The position numbers and the translations under genes were made by a program. A DNA stretch of 64,000 bases from Gemmataceae bacterium (GTDB lineage Bacteria; Planctomycetota; Planctomycetia; Gemmatales; Gemmataceae): contig JAKEET010000147.1 in NCBI GenBank assembly GCA_022616435.1, positions 44,034 through 108,033 on the forward strand, in the 5' to 3' direction. Within the stretch, counting starts at the first letter, position 1; the number at the start of each line of letters is the position of its first letter. Below, one piece after another: positions 18,467-26,843 of this stretch. The notes beneath the pieces are model-generated. The model was not told where the DNA came from. It did no database searches and saw nothing but the letters and a program-made list of their open reading frames with translations.

Positions 18467-18555
18467 AAAAAGGGGTCTGACCCCTTGTGGAAGGTGTGCT
18501 GACGTGGCAAACCACGCTGATCTGCGAAACTCTTTAGGGGGTCAGACCCCTTTTC
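18467..18555. repeat. AAAAGGGGTCTGACCCC inverted repeat between mlaE and mlaF
   Basis: AAAAAGGGGTCTGACCCCTT at 18467 is mirrored by AGGGGGTCAGACCCCTTTTC at 18536-18555. Each arm is itself palindromic (GGGGTCTGACCCC). The element separates two genes that should be co-transcribed and may form a hairpin in the mRNA. Confidence 0.85.
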
Positions 18556-18569
18556 GGATAGGCTCTAAC

Positions 18570-19373
18570 GTGTCGCTCGCCATCCCAGAGACGCCGCTGA
18601 TTGCCTTGGACAACGTGAGCATCACGTTCGGCGCCCACCGCGTGCTCGCCGACCTCACGCTGGCCATTCCCAAGGGGCAGACGGTCGCCGTCGTCGGCGA
18701 AAGCGGCTGCGGCAAGACCGTGCTGCTCAAGCTCATGATCGGCCTGATCAAGCCGACCGCCGGCCGCATCCTGTTCGACGGCCGCAATCTGGCCGAGCTG
18801 CACGACGGCGAGCTGACCCGGCAGCGGCTGCGGTTCGGCTTTCTGTTCCAGGGCGCGGCGCTGTTCGACAGCTTGACCGTCTACGACAACGTGGCGTTCG
18901 GCCTCCGCGAGCAGCGCCGCCTGGCCGAGTCGGAAATCGACCGCATCGTCCGCGGCCGGCTGCAGGAAGTCGGCCTGCCCGACGACATCGACCGCAAGAA
19001 GCCGGCCGAGCTGTCCGGCGGCATGAAGAAGCGCGTCGGCCTGGCGCGGGCGCTGGCGCTGGACCCCGAGGTGATGCTCTACGACGAGCCGACCACCGGC
19101 CTCGATCCGATCATGAGCGACGTGATCAACGAGCTGATCGTGCAGACGCGGCACAAGCACCCGGTGACGAGCGTGGTGGTGACGCACGACCTGAAGACGG
19201 TCAACAAGGTCGCCGACCGCGTGGTGATGCTGTATCCACTGGCGCGGCTGGGGCCCGCGGACGCCCAGATCCTGTACGACGGCCCGCCGGCCGGTTGCGG
19301 CGCCGCCCCGGACCCGCGCGTGCGGCAGTTCGTGGCCGGCGAAGCGCGCGAACGCTTGCGTGAGGCTTTGTAG
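18570..19373 (+). CDS. mlaF: MlaF-type ABC transporter ATP-binding protein
   Basis: 267 residues if read from GTG 18570, directly after the repeat; the frame is open further upstream, but that part overlaps mlaE and is not plausible. All ABC motifs are present: Walker A GESGCGKTVLLK, Q-loop FLFQGAALFDSLTVYDN, signature LSGGMKKRVGLARAL, Walker B VMLYDEPTTGLDP and the switch His in VVTHDLKTV. It powers MlaE. The weak GTG start raises the possibility that the repeat insertion changed the original translation start. Confidence 0.92.
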   Translation: MSLAIPETPLIALDNVSITFGAHRVLADLTLAIPKGQTVAVVGESGCGKTVLLKLMIGLIKPTAGRILFDGRNLAELHDGELTRQRLRFGFLFQGAALFDSLTVYDNVAFGLREQRRLAESEIDRIVRGRLQEVGLPDDIDRKKPAELSGGMKKRVGLARALALDPEVMLYDEPTTGLDPIMSDVINELIVQTRHKHPVTSVVVTHDLKTVNKVADRVVMLYPLARLGPADAQILYDGPPAGCGAAPDPRVRQFVAGEARERLREAL

Positions 19374-19390
19374 CCCCTTGAGGTTCGACC

Positions 19391-20746
19391 ATGAACGATC
19401 AGGCCATTCGTTTCCGGCTCGGCGTCTTCGTGCTGCTGGCGCTGATCCTGCTGGCCGTGCTGATCCTGATGTTTGGCGGCTTGCCGGGGTATTTCAAGCA
19501 AACCGCCGGCTACACCGTCGTGTTCGACAACGCGCCGGGGATCGGCGCCGGCACGCCCGTGAAGCGCTCGAGCGTGCGCATCGGCGAGGTGCGTTCCGTC
19601 GAGCTGGATGCCGAGAGCGGCAAGGTCAACGTCGTCATTCACATCGAGGCGCGCCATCCGCTGCGCAAGTCGGACCGGCCCACGATCGTGCAAGCCCTGC
19701 TCGGCGGCGATTCCTCGATCGCGCTGCTGCCGCCGGAAGGGCCGCGGCCCAAGGACGACGAGCGTCTGCCGCCGGGGGCCGTTCTCGACGGTTACGTGCA
19801 GGTCGACGCCGCCGTGCTGTTGCAGCGGACCACCGAGTTGATGCCGCAAGCCCAGGAGGCGCTCGTCGAGATTCGCAAGGCCTTCCAGCGTTTGGAGCGG
19901 GCCCGGCCCGACATCGAGGACATGTTCCGCGACTTCCGCGACTTGACCCGCGCCGCCCGCGAGGCGGCGCCGGAGCTGCGCAAGACCAACGACGAGATCC
20001 GCGACCTGATCAAGGTGGTTCGCCAGACGGTGCCGGACTTCAAGCGCACCGGCGACGAGATCCAGTACGCCGCCCGCGTCATCGGCAAGGTCGGCGAGCG
20101 GCTCGACGGGTTCCTGCAGAGCAATGAGGACAAGCTCGCCAAGGCGCTCGACCGCGTCCAGGACGCTCTCAAGCGCGTCAGCGAGGCGCTCAGCGACGAG
20201 AACCAGAAGAACTTCAATGCGTTATTGAAGAACGCCCGCGACGCCAGCGACAGACTCGACGCCCTGACCAAGGACACGCAAGGCTTCCTGAGAGAAGGCA
20301 CGACGGCGTGGAAGACGCTGGGCGACACGTTGAACAAGGCGGACGAGATGATCCTCAACCTGAACAAAGCGGCCAAGCCGCTCGGGGAGCGCGCTCCAGG
20401 CATCCTGAAGAATGTGGACGACAGCGCCGCGACCCTGAACAAGACCCTGGCCGACCTGCGCGAGGTCCTGCAAGCCGTGGCCCGTTCGGAGGGAACGGTG
20501 CAGAAGCTCCTGTCCGACCCGGCGCTGTACAACAACCTCAACGATTCGGCGGAGATGGTCGCGCGCATCCTGCCGCGTCTCGACCGCGTGCTCCGCGACG
20601 TGGAAATCTTCGCCGACAAGATCGCCCGCCACCCCGAAGCGCTCGGCCTGGGCGGCGTGATCCGCCCCAGCAGCGGGCTCAAGGAAAACCCGACGATCAT
20701 TCCGAACTACCACCGGGTGTTGCCGGGGTCGCTGGTGGGCCATTGA
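19391..20746 (+). CDS. mlaD: MlaD/MCE-family lipid-binding protein
   Basis: 451 residues. A short cytoplasmic start is followed by one membrane anchor (about 10-30) and an MCE domain with GYTVVFDNAPGIGAGTPVKRSSVRIGEV (in parts) at about 38-65. A very long helical region of about 300 residues follows, rich in heptads and in Asp/Lys, before a short tail. The MCE domain forms a hexameric ring that binds lipid. The long helical tail could form a tube towards the outer membrane, as in PqiB/LetB-like relatives. It is 17 bases after mlaF. Confidence 0.9.
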   Translation: MNDQAIRFRLGVFVLLALILLAVLILMFGGLPGYFKQTAGYTVVFDNAPGIGAGTPVKRSSVRIGEVRSVELDAESGKVNVVIHIEARHPLRKSDRPTIVQALLGGDSSIALLPPEGPRPKDDERLPPGAVLDGYVQVDAAVLLQRTTELMPQAQEALVEIRKAFQRLERARPDIEDMFRDFRDLTRAAREAAPELRKTNDEIRDLIKVVRQTVPDFKRTGDEIQYAARVIGKVGERLDGFLQSNEDKLAKALDRVQDALKRVSEALSDENQKNFNALLKNARDASDRLDALTKDTQGFLREGTTAWKTLGDTLNKADEMILNLNKAAKPLGERAPGILKNVDDSAATLNKTLADLREVLQAVARSEGTVQKLLSDPALYNNLNDSAEMVARILPRLDRVLRDVEIFADKIARHPEALGLGGVIRPSSGLKENPTIIPNYHRVLPGSLVGH

Positions 20747-20747
20747 C

Positions 20748-20795
20748 GTAGCCGTCTCGCTCCGCGAGAGGAAAGCCGCAGCGGGCGCCGGCTAG
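20748..20795. repeat. TAGCCG...CGGCTA hairpin with TCTCGC/GCGAGA core
   Basis: In the short gap between the convergent mlaD and TPR genes, TAGCCGTCTCGCTCCGCGAGA forms an internal 6-base-pair stem, and TAGCCG pairs with CGGCTA further on. It could be a terminator or a palindrome of a dispersed family. Confidence 0.45.
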
Positions 20796-21382
20796 GCCGA
20801 ACGGCACGCAAACAGGTCGCTGAGGAGTTTTTCGATCTGCTTGGCAAAAGGACCTTTGGCTTGAACGTCGAATGTGGGCCCCGAGGACGACCTGATGATG
20901 ATGTCCGGCTCCTCGGAACGGTCTCGTTTGGGCCGGGGTTCAAACGGAAGCAAATGCAAGATCTCCTGCACACATCCCAACGCTTCTTCTCGTTTGTCAA
21001 GTTGGAGCAATGCCTTTGCTTGCCCGATCAACCCGTCCAGCCACAGTTGACGCGCTCGCGCCACCCCTTCGGCGTAGGTTTTCGCCGCGGCCTGAGGATT
21101 GTCCTCGACCGCGTCGAGGAAATGGCCGAGTTCAATCACGCCAGCGGGAGACGATTTGTCGAGGTCAATCGCCTGTTGCAGGGCTTGCCTGGCCTCCTCC
21201 AAGCTATGCCTTGGATTCTCCTGCAGCTGCACCAGGCCGGCCCAAAGAATGTGCAGATGGCTGTTGCCGGGCCAGGTCCGCCGCAGCTCTTCCACTTTCG
21301 TGAGGGCAGTGTCGTAGTCCTTCTCTTCCCAGAGACGGGAGATCGCGGAAAGGCTCTGCTTGAAACTGCGCAACGTGCTCAT
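20792..21382 (-). CDS. Small TPR-type protein
   Basis: 196 residues, all helical. At least two TPR-like units are visible: YDTALTKVEELRRTWPGNSHLHILWAGL (in parts) and SLEEARQALQQAIDLDKSSPAGVIEL, and a third around GQAKALLQLDKREEALGCV. The C-terminal third is polar and of unknown fold. It is probably a cytoplasmic scaffold or counting protein. Its start codon overlaps the stop of the upstream 69-residue gene by four bases (ATGA), so the two are translationally coupled. Confidence 0.75.
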   Translation of the reverse strand: MSTLRSFKQSLSAISRLWEEKDYDTALTKVEELRRTWPGNSHLHILWAGLVQLQENPRHSLEEARQALQQAIDLDKSSPAGVIELGHFLDAVEDNPQAAAKTYAEGVARARQLWLDGLIGQAKALLQLDKREEALGCVQEILHLLPFEPRPKRDRSEEPDIIIRSSSGPTFDVQAKGPFAKQIEKLLSDLFACRSA

Positions 21383-21588
21383 GACCGCCGTCCCTTCCCT
21401 TTTTTCTGCAAGCGCTCTGCCTGTTCGATGAGCTTTTTCATCTGTCGTGCCTTCCGGTCAGGCGGCTTGCCAGCAGCCAGATCGACAATCTCCTTGTACG
21501 TTTTCTCTCCGTAGTCTTGATGATAGGACTTGGACCTCTTCAAGCTTCCTGGAATCAGGCTGTCAGCTTTGTTAGTGTCCTGCGCCAC
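21379..21588 (-). CDS. Small basic hypothetical protein
   Basis: 69 residues from a GTG start at 21588. Very lysine/arginine-rich and helical (KARQMKKLIEQAERLQKKGKGRR at the end, in parts). No family is recognised. The four-base overlap with the TPR gene and the same strand support it as real; the pair may act together. Confidence 0.6.
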   Translation of the reverse strand: MAQDTNKADSLIPGSLKRSKSYHQDYGEKTYKEIVDLAAGKPPDRKARQMKKLIEQAERLQKKGKGRRS

Positions 21589-21688
21589 GATTCCACCCTA
21601 TCATCTGCAACGAACAATCCCAAGATGGCTTCCTACAAATGAGGTGCGGCCACCAGGACTGGCGGCGCAGCTCCCAGGCGAACGGTCA

Positions 21689-22963
21689 TCACCGGCCTTT
21701 CTTCGCGGCGATACAATACAAGTGCTCGTAGGTCCGAATGAACAGCTCACGACCGGCAACAGCCGGCGCCGCATACGTCGCCTCGTTCAGCTCATTGCGA
21801 GCCAGGACTTCGAACTTCGGGCCGGCCGCGAGCACGTGGGTGGCGCCGGTCAGGTCGGTGACGTACAGCCGATCCTTGGCCAGGAGCAGCGAGCCCCACA
21901 GGTTCTCGCTGCCGCGTTCCTTCCAGATTGGCTTGCCGGTTCCGGCGTCGAGGCATTCAACCGTCCCCGGCGCGTTGGCGATGTAGAGCCGGCCCTCATG
22001 AATCACGCCGCAGCCGATGCGTTGCGGGTTCTTGTCGGCTTGCCGCCACAAGCGATGGCTCTCGGTCGTGTCGCCGTTGCCGCCCGGACGAATCGCCAGG
22101 AGTGGTCCGTTGTGGCCGGAGATGCCAATGACGAGATCGTGCTGCGCGGACACGATCGGCATGGCGTAGATTTCGCTTCCCAGTCCCCTGCAGCGCCATA
22201 ACTCCTTCCCCGAGGCGGGATCGTAACCCTTGAATTCGCCTTCGCCGAAAGGTGAGCCGGCTTTGGAAGGCAGCTCGGTGGCGAACGGCATGATCATTTC
22301 ATCCCTGCCGTTGACTTTCAGGATAATGGGCGTACTCCACGACCCGAACACCGGGCTGTTGATCGCCGGCTCGTGCCGTTTCCAAACGGTGTTGCCGGTG
22401 CGCTTATCGAGCGCGATGAGGAAGGTCGGCTCGCCGGGGCCGTGGGTAACGATCAGCAAGCCCTTGAAAAGAACTGGGCTGCCGCCGTTGCCCCACTTGT
22501 GCAGCACCGGGCCGAGATCGCGGCGCCACAGTTCGTTGCCCTGGAAATCGCAGGCCAGGACGCCGGCCGACGCGAAGTGCGCGTAAACGGCCTGGCCATC
22601 GGTGACCGGCGACGCCGAGCAGGGCGGGTTCTGCTTGTGCGTCGTCTCGGCGACCGGACAGGGAAGCTCGCGCTGCCAGAGCTTGCGGCCGTCGGCGCGC
22701 CGGAACGCCATCAAAGCGCGGCGTTTGCCGCCGTCGAGGGCTTGCGTGAGGAAGACGCGATCGCCCCAGATGATGGGCGTGGAGTTGCCCGGTTCCGGGA
22801 GGGCGACCTTCCAGCGGATGTTGTCGGTCCGGCTCCAGGTAAGCGGCGCCGAATCCGTGGTGATGCCGTTGTTGCCGGGACCGCGCCAGGAGGGCCAGTT
22901 TTCGGCTTGAATGAAAGAAGTGCCAAGGCAACACCATGACGCGAGCAGCACAATGCGATGCAT
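21689..22963 (-). CDS. Exported PQQ-like beta-propeller protein
   Basis: 424 residues from ATG 22963, which opens with a good signal peptide (MHRIVLLASWCCLGTSFIQA); an upstream start at 22981 is less likely. The mature protein begins ENWPSWRGPGNNG, the usual opening of planctomycete outer-membrane-assembly-like PQQ propellers. Repeated blades are visible (SGKELWRCRG, TGNTVWKRHE, TGKPIWKERG). It probably has a structural or binding role and not a quinoprotein dehydrogenase role, since no dehydrogenase motif is seen. It lies after the MazF-type toxin gene on the same strand. Confidence 0.85.
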   Translation of the reverse strand: MHRIVLLASWCCLGTSFIQAENWPSWRGPGNNGITTDSAPLTWSRTDNIRWKVALPEPGNSTPIIWGDRVFLTQALDGGKRRALMAFRRADGRKLWQRELPCPVAETTHKQNPPCSASPVTDGQAVYAHFASAGVLACDFQGNELWRRDLGPVLHKWGNGGSPVLFKGLLIVTHGPGEPTFLIALDKRTGNTVWKRHEPAINSPVFGSWSTPIILKVNGRDEMIMPFATELPSKAGSPFGEGEFKGYDPASGKELWRCRGLGSEIYAMPIVSAQHDLVIGISGHNGPLLAIRPGGNGDTTESHRLWRQADKNPQRIGCGVIHEGRLYIANAPGTVECLDAGTGKPIWKERGSENLWGSLLLAKDRLYVTDLTGATHVLAAGPKFEVLARNELNEATYAAPAVAGRELFIRTYEHLYCIAAKKGR

Positions 22964-23006
22964 GGGTAGGCCCTCAAACAAGGCGCTTGTCCAAGTCCTG
23001 ATTAGA

Positions 23007-23357
23007 TTAGAAGAGATCCAGGACGATTCTCAACGATTTGTCCAGCTTCGACAGCGTGGATGATTTCAGACGTCCCATTTTCCTGACGAGCCGCAATCGA
23101 TCCACAGCGCGAATCTGATCCGGCAGAGTAACGCTCGGTGTGGTCAATCCACCTTCTGGAGGAAGGATCAAGACTTGGTCATACTCGGCGGTAGTATGCG
23201 ATGTCAAAGGAACTACGACGATTACCCAGTTTTCGCGGTTGTAGAGGTTGCTGGTGACAATCACGGCGGGCCGGGTCTTGTGTATCTCGTGGCCAACGGT
23301 TGGGTTTAGGGAGACAAGCCAGACATCGCCTCGCCGCGGGGTTGGGACAGCGGCCAT
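23007..23357 (-). CDS. PemK/MazF-family toxin (endoribonuclease)
   Basis: 116 residues with the MazF fold. The start RRGDVWLVSLNPTVGHEIHKTRPAVIV carries the conserved RGDVW and K-x-RP motifs. PLTSHTTAEYDQVLI and LPDQIRAVDRLRL complete the sandwich. Family members cut mRNA at short sequences. A partner gene ends 3 bases upstream, the normal order. The module sits between ahcY and the propeller gene. Confidence 0.88.
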   Translation of the reverse strand: MAAVPTPRRGDVWLVSLNPTVGHEIHKTRPAVIVTSNLYNRENWVIVVVPLTSHTTAEYDQVLILPPEGGLTTPSVTLPDQIRAVDRLRLVRKMGRLKSSTLSKLDKSLRIVLDLF

Positions 23358-23360
23358 GCG

Positions 23361-23612
23361 CTACTCCTTGACGCGATACCACATTTCTCGGTCGACCGCT
23401 TCCCATTCGCTCATCAGACGTCGGGATTCATCGCGTCTTTTGCGAATCGCGGCTCGCAGTCGGGAGTTGTTCACTGGCGATTTCTTGACCGGCAGGGCTT
23501 TGAGGACCGGTTTTCCCTCAAGCTCAAGAATGGCTCCGTCAGCATTCGTCCCCAGTGACCGAATGAAGTCTCTGATTTTCTTGTCATGCTTGTCCAAGTC
23601 AACTCGCTTCAT
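23361..23612 (-). CDS. Antitoxin partner of the MazF-family toxin
   Basis: 83 residues. The N-terminus is charged. The middle contains DGAILELEGKPVLKALPV, an Abr/Phd-like pattern, and the C-terminus is long and basic (RLRAAIRKRRDESRRLMSEWE). I assign it as antitoxin from size and its 3-base spacing to the toxin, not from a clear family match. It begins 15 bases after the ahcY stop, so read-through from ahcY is likely. Confidence 0.7.
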   Translation of the reverse strand: MKRVDLDKHDKKIRDFIRSLGTNADGAILELEGKPVLKALPVKKSPVNNSRLRAAIRKRRDESRRLMSEWEAVDREMWYRVKE

Positions 23613-23627
23613 GTTCCACTCCGTTCA

Positions 23628-25115
23628 CTAATACCGATACCAATCCGCCTTGAACGGGCCTTCCGGTTTCACGCCGATGTAGTCGGCCTGCTTCTTGGAC
23701 AGCTTGGTCAGCTTGGCCCCCAGCTGGTCCAGGTGCAGTCGAGCCACTTCTTCGTCGAGCTCCTTCGGCAGCAGGAACACCTTCTTTTCCATGTTCTTGC
23801 CGTCTTTCCAGAGCTTCATCTGCGCCAGCGTCTGGTTGCTGAAGCTGTTCGACATCACGAAGCTCGGGTGCCCGGTGGCGCAGCCGAGGTTCACGAGCCG
23901 GCCCTTGGCGAGGATGATGATCCGCTTGCCGTCGGGCCAGATCACGTGATCGACTTGCGGCTTGATCTCTTCCCAGTCCAGGTCGCCCAGGCCGGCGATC
24001 TGGATCTCGCTGTCGAAGTGGCCGATGTTGCAGACGATGGCGTTGTGCTTCATCTGGTCCATGTGCAGGCGGGTGATCACGTCGACGTTGCCGGTGGTGG
24101 TGACGAAGATGTCGCCCCACCTGCAGGCGTCGTCCATGGTCACGACCTGGAATCCTTCCATGCAGGCCTGCAAGGCGCAGATCGGATCGATCTCGGTGAC
24201 GAACACGGTGGCGCCGTTGCCGCGGAAGGCCTGGGCGCAGCCCTTGCCCACGTCGCCGTAGCCGCAGATCACCGCCTTCTTGCCGGAGATCATCACGTCG
24301 GTGGCGCGCTTGATGCCGTCGATCAGGCTTTCGCGGCAACCGTACAGGTTGTCGAACTTGCTCTTGGTGACGCAGTCGTTGACGTTGATGGCGGGGAACA
24401 GCAGGGTGCCGTTCTTGACGCGGTCGTAGAGCCGATGGACGCCGGTCGTGGTCTCCTCGCTGACGCCGATGATGTTCCTGGCGATCTTGCTGTAGAAGTG
24501 GGGATCGCGGCGCAGCGTCTTCTTGATCGACTCCAGGAGGACGCCGCCTTCCTCGGACTCGGCTTCGACTTCGAGAATTTTTGGGTTCTTCTCCGCGTCG
24601 CAGCCCAGGTGGATCAGGAGCGTGGCGTCGCCGCCGTCGTCGAGGATGAGGTTCGGCGTGCCGCCGTCGGCCCATTGCAGGATCTTGTGGGTGTATTCCC
24701 AGTATTCCTCGAGGGACTCGCCCTTCGTGGCGAACACCGGCGTCTTGTTCGCGGCGATCGCGGCGGCGGCGTGGTCCTGCGTGGAGAAGATGTTGCAGCT
24801 TGCCCAGCGGACCTCGGCGCCGAGCGCTTGCAACGTCTCGATCAGCACGGCCGTCTGGATCGTCATGTGCAGGCTGCCGGCGATGCGAGCGCCCTTGAGC
24901 GGTTGCAAAGGCGCGTACTTCTTGCGAATCGCCATCAGCCCCGGCATCTCATGCTCGGCGATGGCGACTTCCTTGCGGCCCCAGTCGGCCAGCGACAGAT
25001 CGGCAACCACGAAGTCGCCCGCCTTTGGCTCCTTCTTCCCGGAGGGCAGCTTTTGGCCGTTGTTCTTGGCGCCTTTGGCGAGCTTCAACGGCGCTTTCTT
25101 CTCCTTCACCGGCAT
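23628..25115 (-). CDS. ahcY: Adenosylhomocysteinase
   Basis: 495 residues. The enzyme splits S-adenosylhomocysteine into adenosine and homocysteine, clearing the inhibitor of methylation. The substrate domain has [15 protein letters not shown] and [13 protein letters not shown]. The NAD domain has [15 protein letters not shown], and the active-site lysine/aspartate region [19 protein letters not shown] is intact. The protein ends with the conserved PFKADWYRY. The first 30 or so residues are a lysine-rich extension before [16 protein letters not shown], longer than in most homologues. I saw no SAH riboswitch in the 119-base upstream gap. Confidence 0.97.
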   Translation of the reverse strand: MPVKEKKAPLKLAKGAKNNGQKLPSGKKEPKAGDFVVADLSLADWGRKEVAIAEHEMPGLMAIRKKYAPLQPLKGARIAGSLHMTIQTAVLIETLQALGAEVRWASCNIFSTQDHAAAAIAANKTPVFATKGESLEEYWEYTHKILQWADGGTPNLILDDGGDATLLIHLGCDAEKNPKILEVEAESEEGGVLLESIKKTLRRDPHFYSKIARNIIGVSEETTTGVHRLYDRVKNGTLLFPAINVNDCVTKSKFDNLYGCRESLIDGIKRATDVMISGKKAVICGYGDVGKGCAQAFRGNGATVFVTEIDPICALQACMEGFQVVTMDDACRWGDIFVTTTGNVDVITRLHMDQMKHNAIVCNIGHFDSEIQIAGLGDLDWEEIKPQVDHVIWPDGKRIIILAKGRLVNLGCATGHPSFVMSNSFSNQTLAQMKLWKDGKNMEKKVFLLPKELDEEVARLHLDQLGAKLTKLSKKQADYIGVKPEGPFKADWYRY

Positions 25116-25234
25116 GGGACGATCTCCTTGAGAGGTACTGGCCTGTGATCCACCTGCTCATGATAGCTTTTCGCCCGAAGAATGGCGATGGGACTGGCGC
25201 TTACGGGACGATCTTGAGCAACCAGCGTGCCTTC

Positions 25235-25585
25235 TCACGAAATCTGCCGGGCGCAGCGAAGAGCGGACGTGGCCTCGCGCTTGGTCGCGTTTTGCCCTGG
25301 GTATCGTGTTGGCACAGCGAAGCGCGTCAGGAAACGAGCACCCCTTCGAAGCGGCCCCAGTGCGGCGAAGTGCGTCATGATCGTGACAACCAAGTCTTCC
25401 AGGATGTGCGTGCGCGGAACCGGCTCGCTCTGTTCCACCAACAGGGCCTTCAAATACTTCTCCGCGCATTGCTGGCAGTGGAAACAGACTTCGTCATGAT
25501 GCGGTTCTTTTCCGCGCGCGATGAGCCTTGCCACCTTGTAATCGGACTCCGCCTTGCGCACCCATTGCGCGGTCAACCTTTTCAT
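25235..25585 (-). CDS. HEPN-domain protein (partner of a minimal nucleotidyltransferase)
   Basis: 116 residues. The HEPN pattern is visible: QWVRKAESDYKVARLI, HDEVCFHCQQCAEKYLKALL, PRTHILEDLV and, at the end, AVPTRYPGQNATKREATSALRCA. The RX4-6H ribonuclease motif of active HEPN toxins is not obvious. The gene starts 92 bases inside the nucleotidyltransferase gene. In MNT/HEPN pairs the nucleotidyltransferase modifies or neutralises the HEPN protein; whether this one is toxic is uncertain. Confidence 0.82.
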   Translation of the reverse strand: MKRLTAQWVRKAESDYKVARLIARGKEPHHDEVCFHCQQCAEKYLKALLVEQSEPVPRTHILEDLVVTIMTHFAALGPLRRGARFLTRFAVPTRYPGQNATKREATSALRCARQIS

Positions 25586-25934
25586 ACAACACTTTGCCCT
25601 TGGTCATGATTTCCCGCAAGAAGGAATCCCCTTCGCTCAGCCGCCAGCCAATGTTCTCGGGGGAGCACACAATCAAGTCGAGGGGAAAGAGCGGGTCAAT
25701 GGCTCGATCGATGCGAACTGCTTGATCGATCTCGTTGGCGGCAGGCATGACGACAAGAATGTCGACGTCGCTGTCGGTGTGCGGCTTTCCATAGGCATGC
25801 GAGCCAAACAGGATAATCTTCTCTGGCTGAAACCGTCGCGCGACGTCGCGGGCGAATCGACGAATCGCCGATTGCGGCACATCGGCGCCGCGATACCAGC
25901 GTTCGGTCTTGGCTAATGGGGCTTTCTTGCGCAT
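25494..25934 (-). CDS. MNT-type nucleotidyltransferase (MNT/HEPN module)
   Basis: 146 residues. The polymerase-beta-like core is intact: ILFGSHAYGKPHTDSDVDILV with Gly44-Ser45 and the metal ligands Asp55 and Asp57. A third acidic residue is in FPLDLIVCSPENI. The last 30 or so residues, after YEKVDRAMG, are read through the start of the HEPN gene in another frame and look low in structure, so the C-terminal tail may be dispensable. It is probably the antitoxin partner or a substrate modifier. Confidence 0.85.
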   Translation of the reverse strand: MRKKAPLAKTERWYRGADVPQSAIRRFARDVARRFQPEKIILFGSHAYGKPHTDSDVDILVVMPAANEIDQAVRIDRAIDPLFPLDLIVCSPENIGWRLSEGDSFLREIMTKGKVLYEKVDRAMGAQGGVRLQGGKAHRARKRTAS

Positions 25935-25962
25935 AGCGGCATCCTATCACGACAGATGCAGT

Positions 25963-26772
25963 TCACGACGCCTTCGTCATCTCCTTCAGCGCCAGATTCG
26001 CGCGATGGCTCGAATAGCGCACCGTCCCGTTCTCCAGCACCAGCATCTCGCCCGGCAAGAACGAAGTCCAGCCGGTCAAGCTCAACGGCTGGGTGGCCAC
26101 GACGATGCCGAAGTTGACGTGGTCGCCGCCCAGGTCCACGCGCAGGTCCGGATCTTCGAAGCGGCGCGTCTCCTGGTCGCTGATCAGCATGTAACGGTAT
26201 TGCAGCCCCTTCCAGCGGGTAACGTCGTGGTAGCAAAACATGAGCTGCCCGTCGGTGAGGATGACGTTCACCGTGCCGTCGCGGTTGTACCCGGCCAGTT
26301 GCTGGTGCAGCCGCGGCCAGGTTTCCGGATCGCTCAGCGGTCTCTTCCAGCCGCGGACCGTGCCGAGGAGATGGCAGAACAGATGCTCCGAATCCGTGCC
26401 GCCGATCGGGCGAAAGCCGTCCAGCGGCAAGGCGAAGGCGTTGGGCACCGTGCCGTTGTGGGCGAAGCAGTACTCGCGGCCGTTCCATTCCCGCGCGAAC
26501 GGGTGGGTGTCGGCGCGGACCGGCCGGCCGCACGTGAGGTGCCGGACGTGCGCGATGAACAGCCGCGACCGGATGCCGGCGTAGGTTTCAAGAAAACCCG
26601 TGTGGAGGTTCGACTTCCACTTGCCGGTGTCTTTGATGACCGCCAGGGACCGATCGGGATACCAGGCCAGGCCCCAGCCGTCGGCGTTTTCCTCGCCGCG
26701 GTGGCCGAACTCGCGAATGGAAAAATCCGCCACAATCGGCTTGGCGAAGCTATAACCCATCAACTCACACAT
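25963..26772 (-). CDS. Class II glutamine amidotransferase (YafJ type)
   Basis: 269 residues from ATG 26772, so that removal of Met exposes Cys2 as the nucleophile (MCELMGYSF); the GTG three bases upstream would block this. The Ntn-hydrolase glutaminase motifs are present: REFGHRGEENADGWGLAWY, FIAHVRHLT, FAHNGTV and GGTDSEHLFCHLL. No synthase domain is attached, so the use of the released ammonia is unknown. It is just downstream of the YbdK-type ligase on the same strand. Confidence 0.9.
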   Translation of the reverse strand: MCELMGYSFAKPIVADFSIREFGHRGEENADGWGLAWYPDRSLAVIKDTGKWKSNLHTGFLETYAGIRSRLFIAHVRHLTCGRPVRADTHPFAREWNGREYCFAHNGTVPNAFALPLDGFRPIGGTDSEHLFCHLLGTVRGWKRPLSDPETWPRLHQQLAGYNRDGTVNVILTDGQLMFCYHDVTRWKGLQYRYMLISDQETRRFEDPDLRVDLGGDHVNFGIVVATQPLSLTGWTSFLPGEMLVLENGTVRYSSHRANLALKEMTKAS

Positions 26773-26843
26773 CACCGCATCCTTGTGGGGAGAGCCGCCT
26801 CGGGCCGCAATCGACGGCGCCGCTCAAGACTCGCCTCGCGAAG

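Noticed and set aside
17544..18569. Upstream extension of the mlaF frame
   Set aside because: It lies across mlaE in another frame and is Arg/Pro/His-rich; the ABC domain starts only after 18570.
25116..25234. Possible SAH riboswitch upstream of ahcY
   Set aside because: I could not make out the conserved core or a convincing pairing in this short gap.
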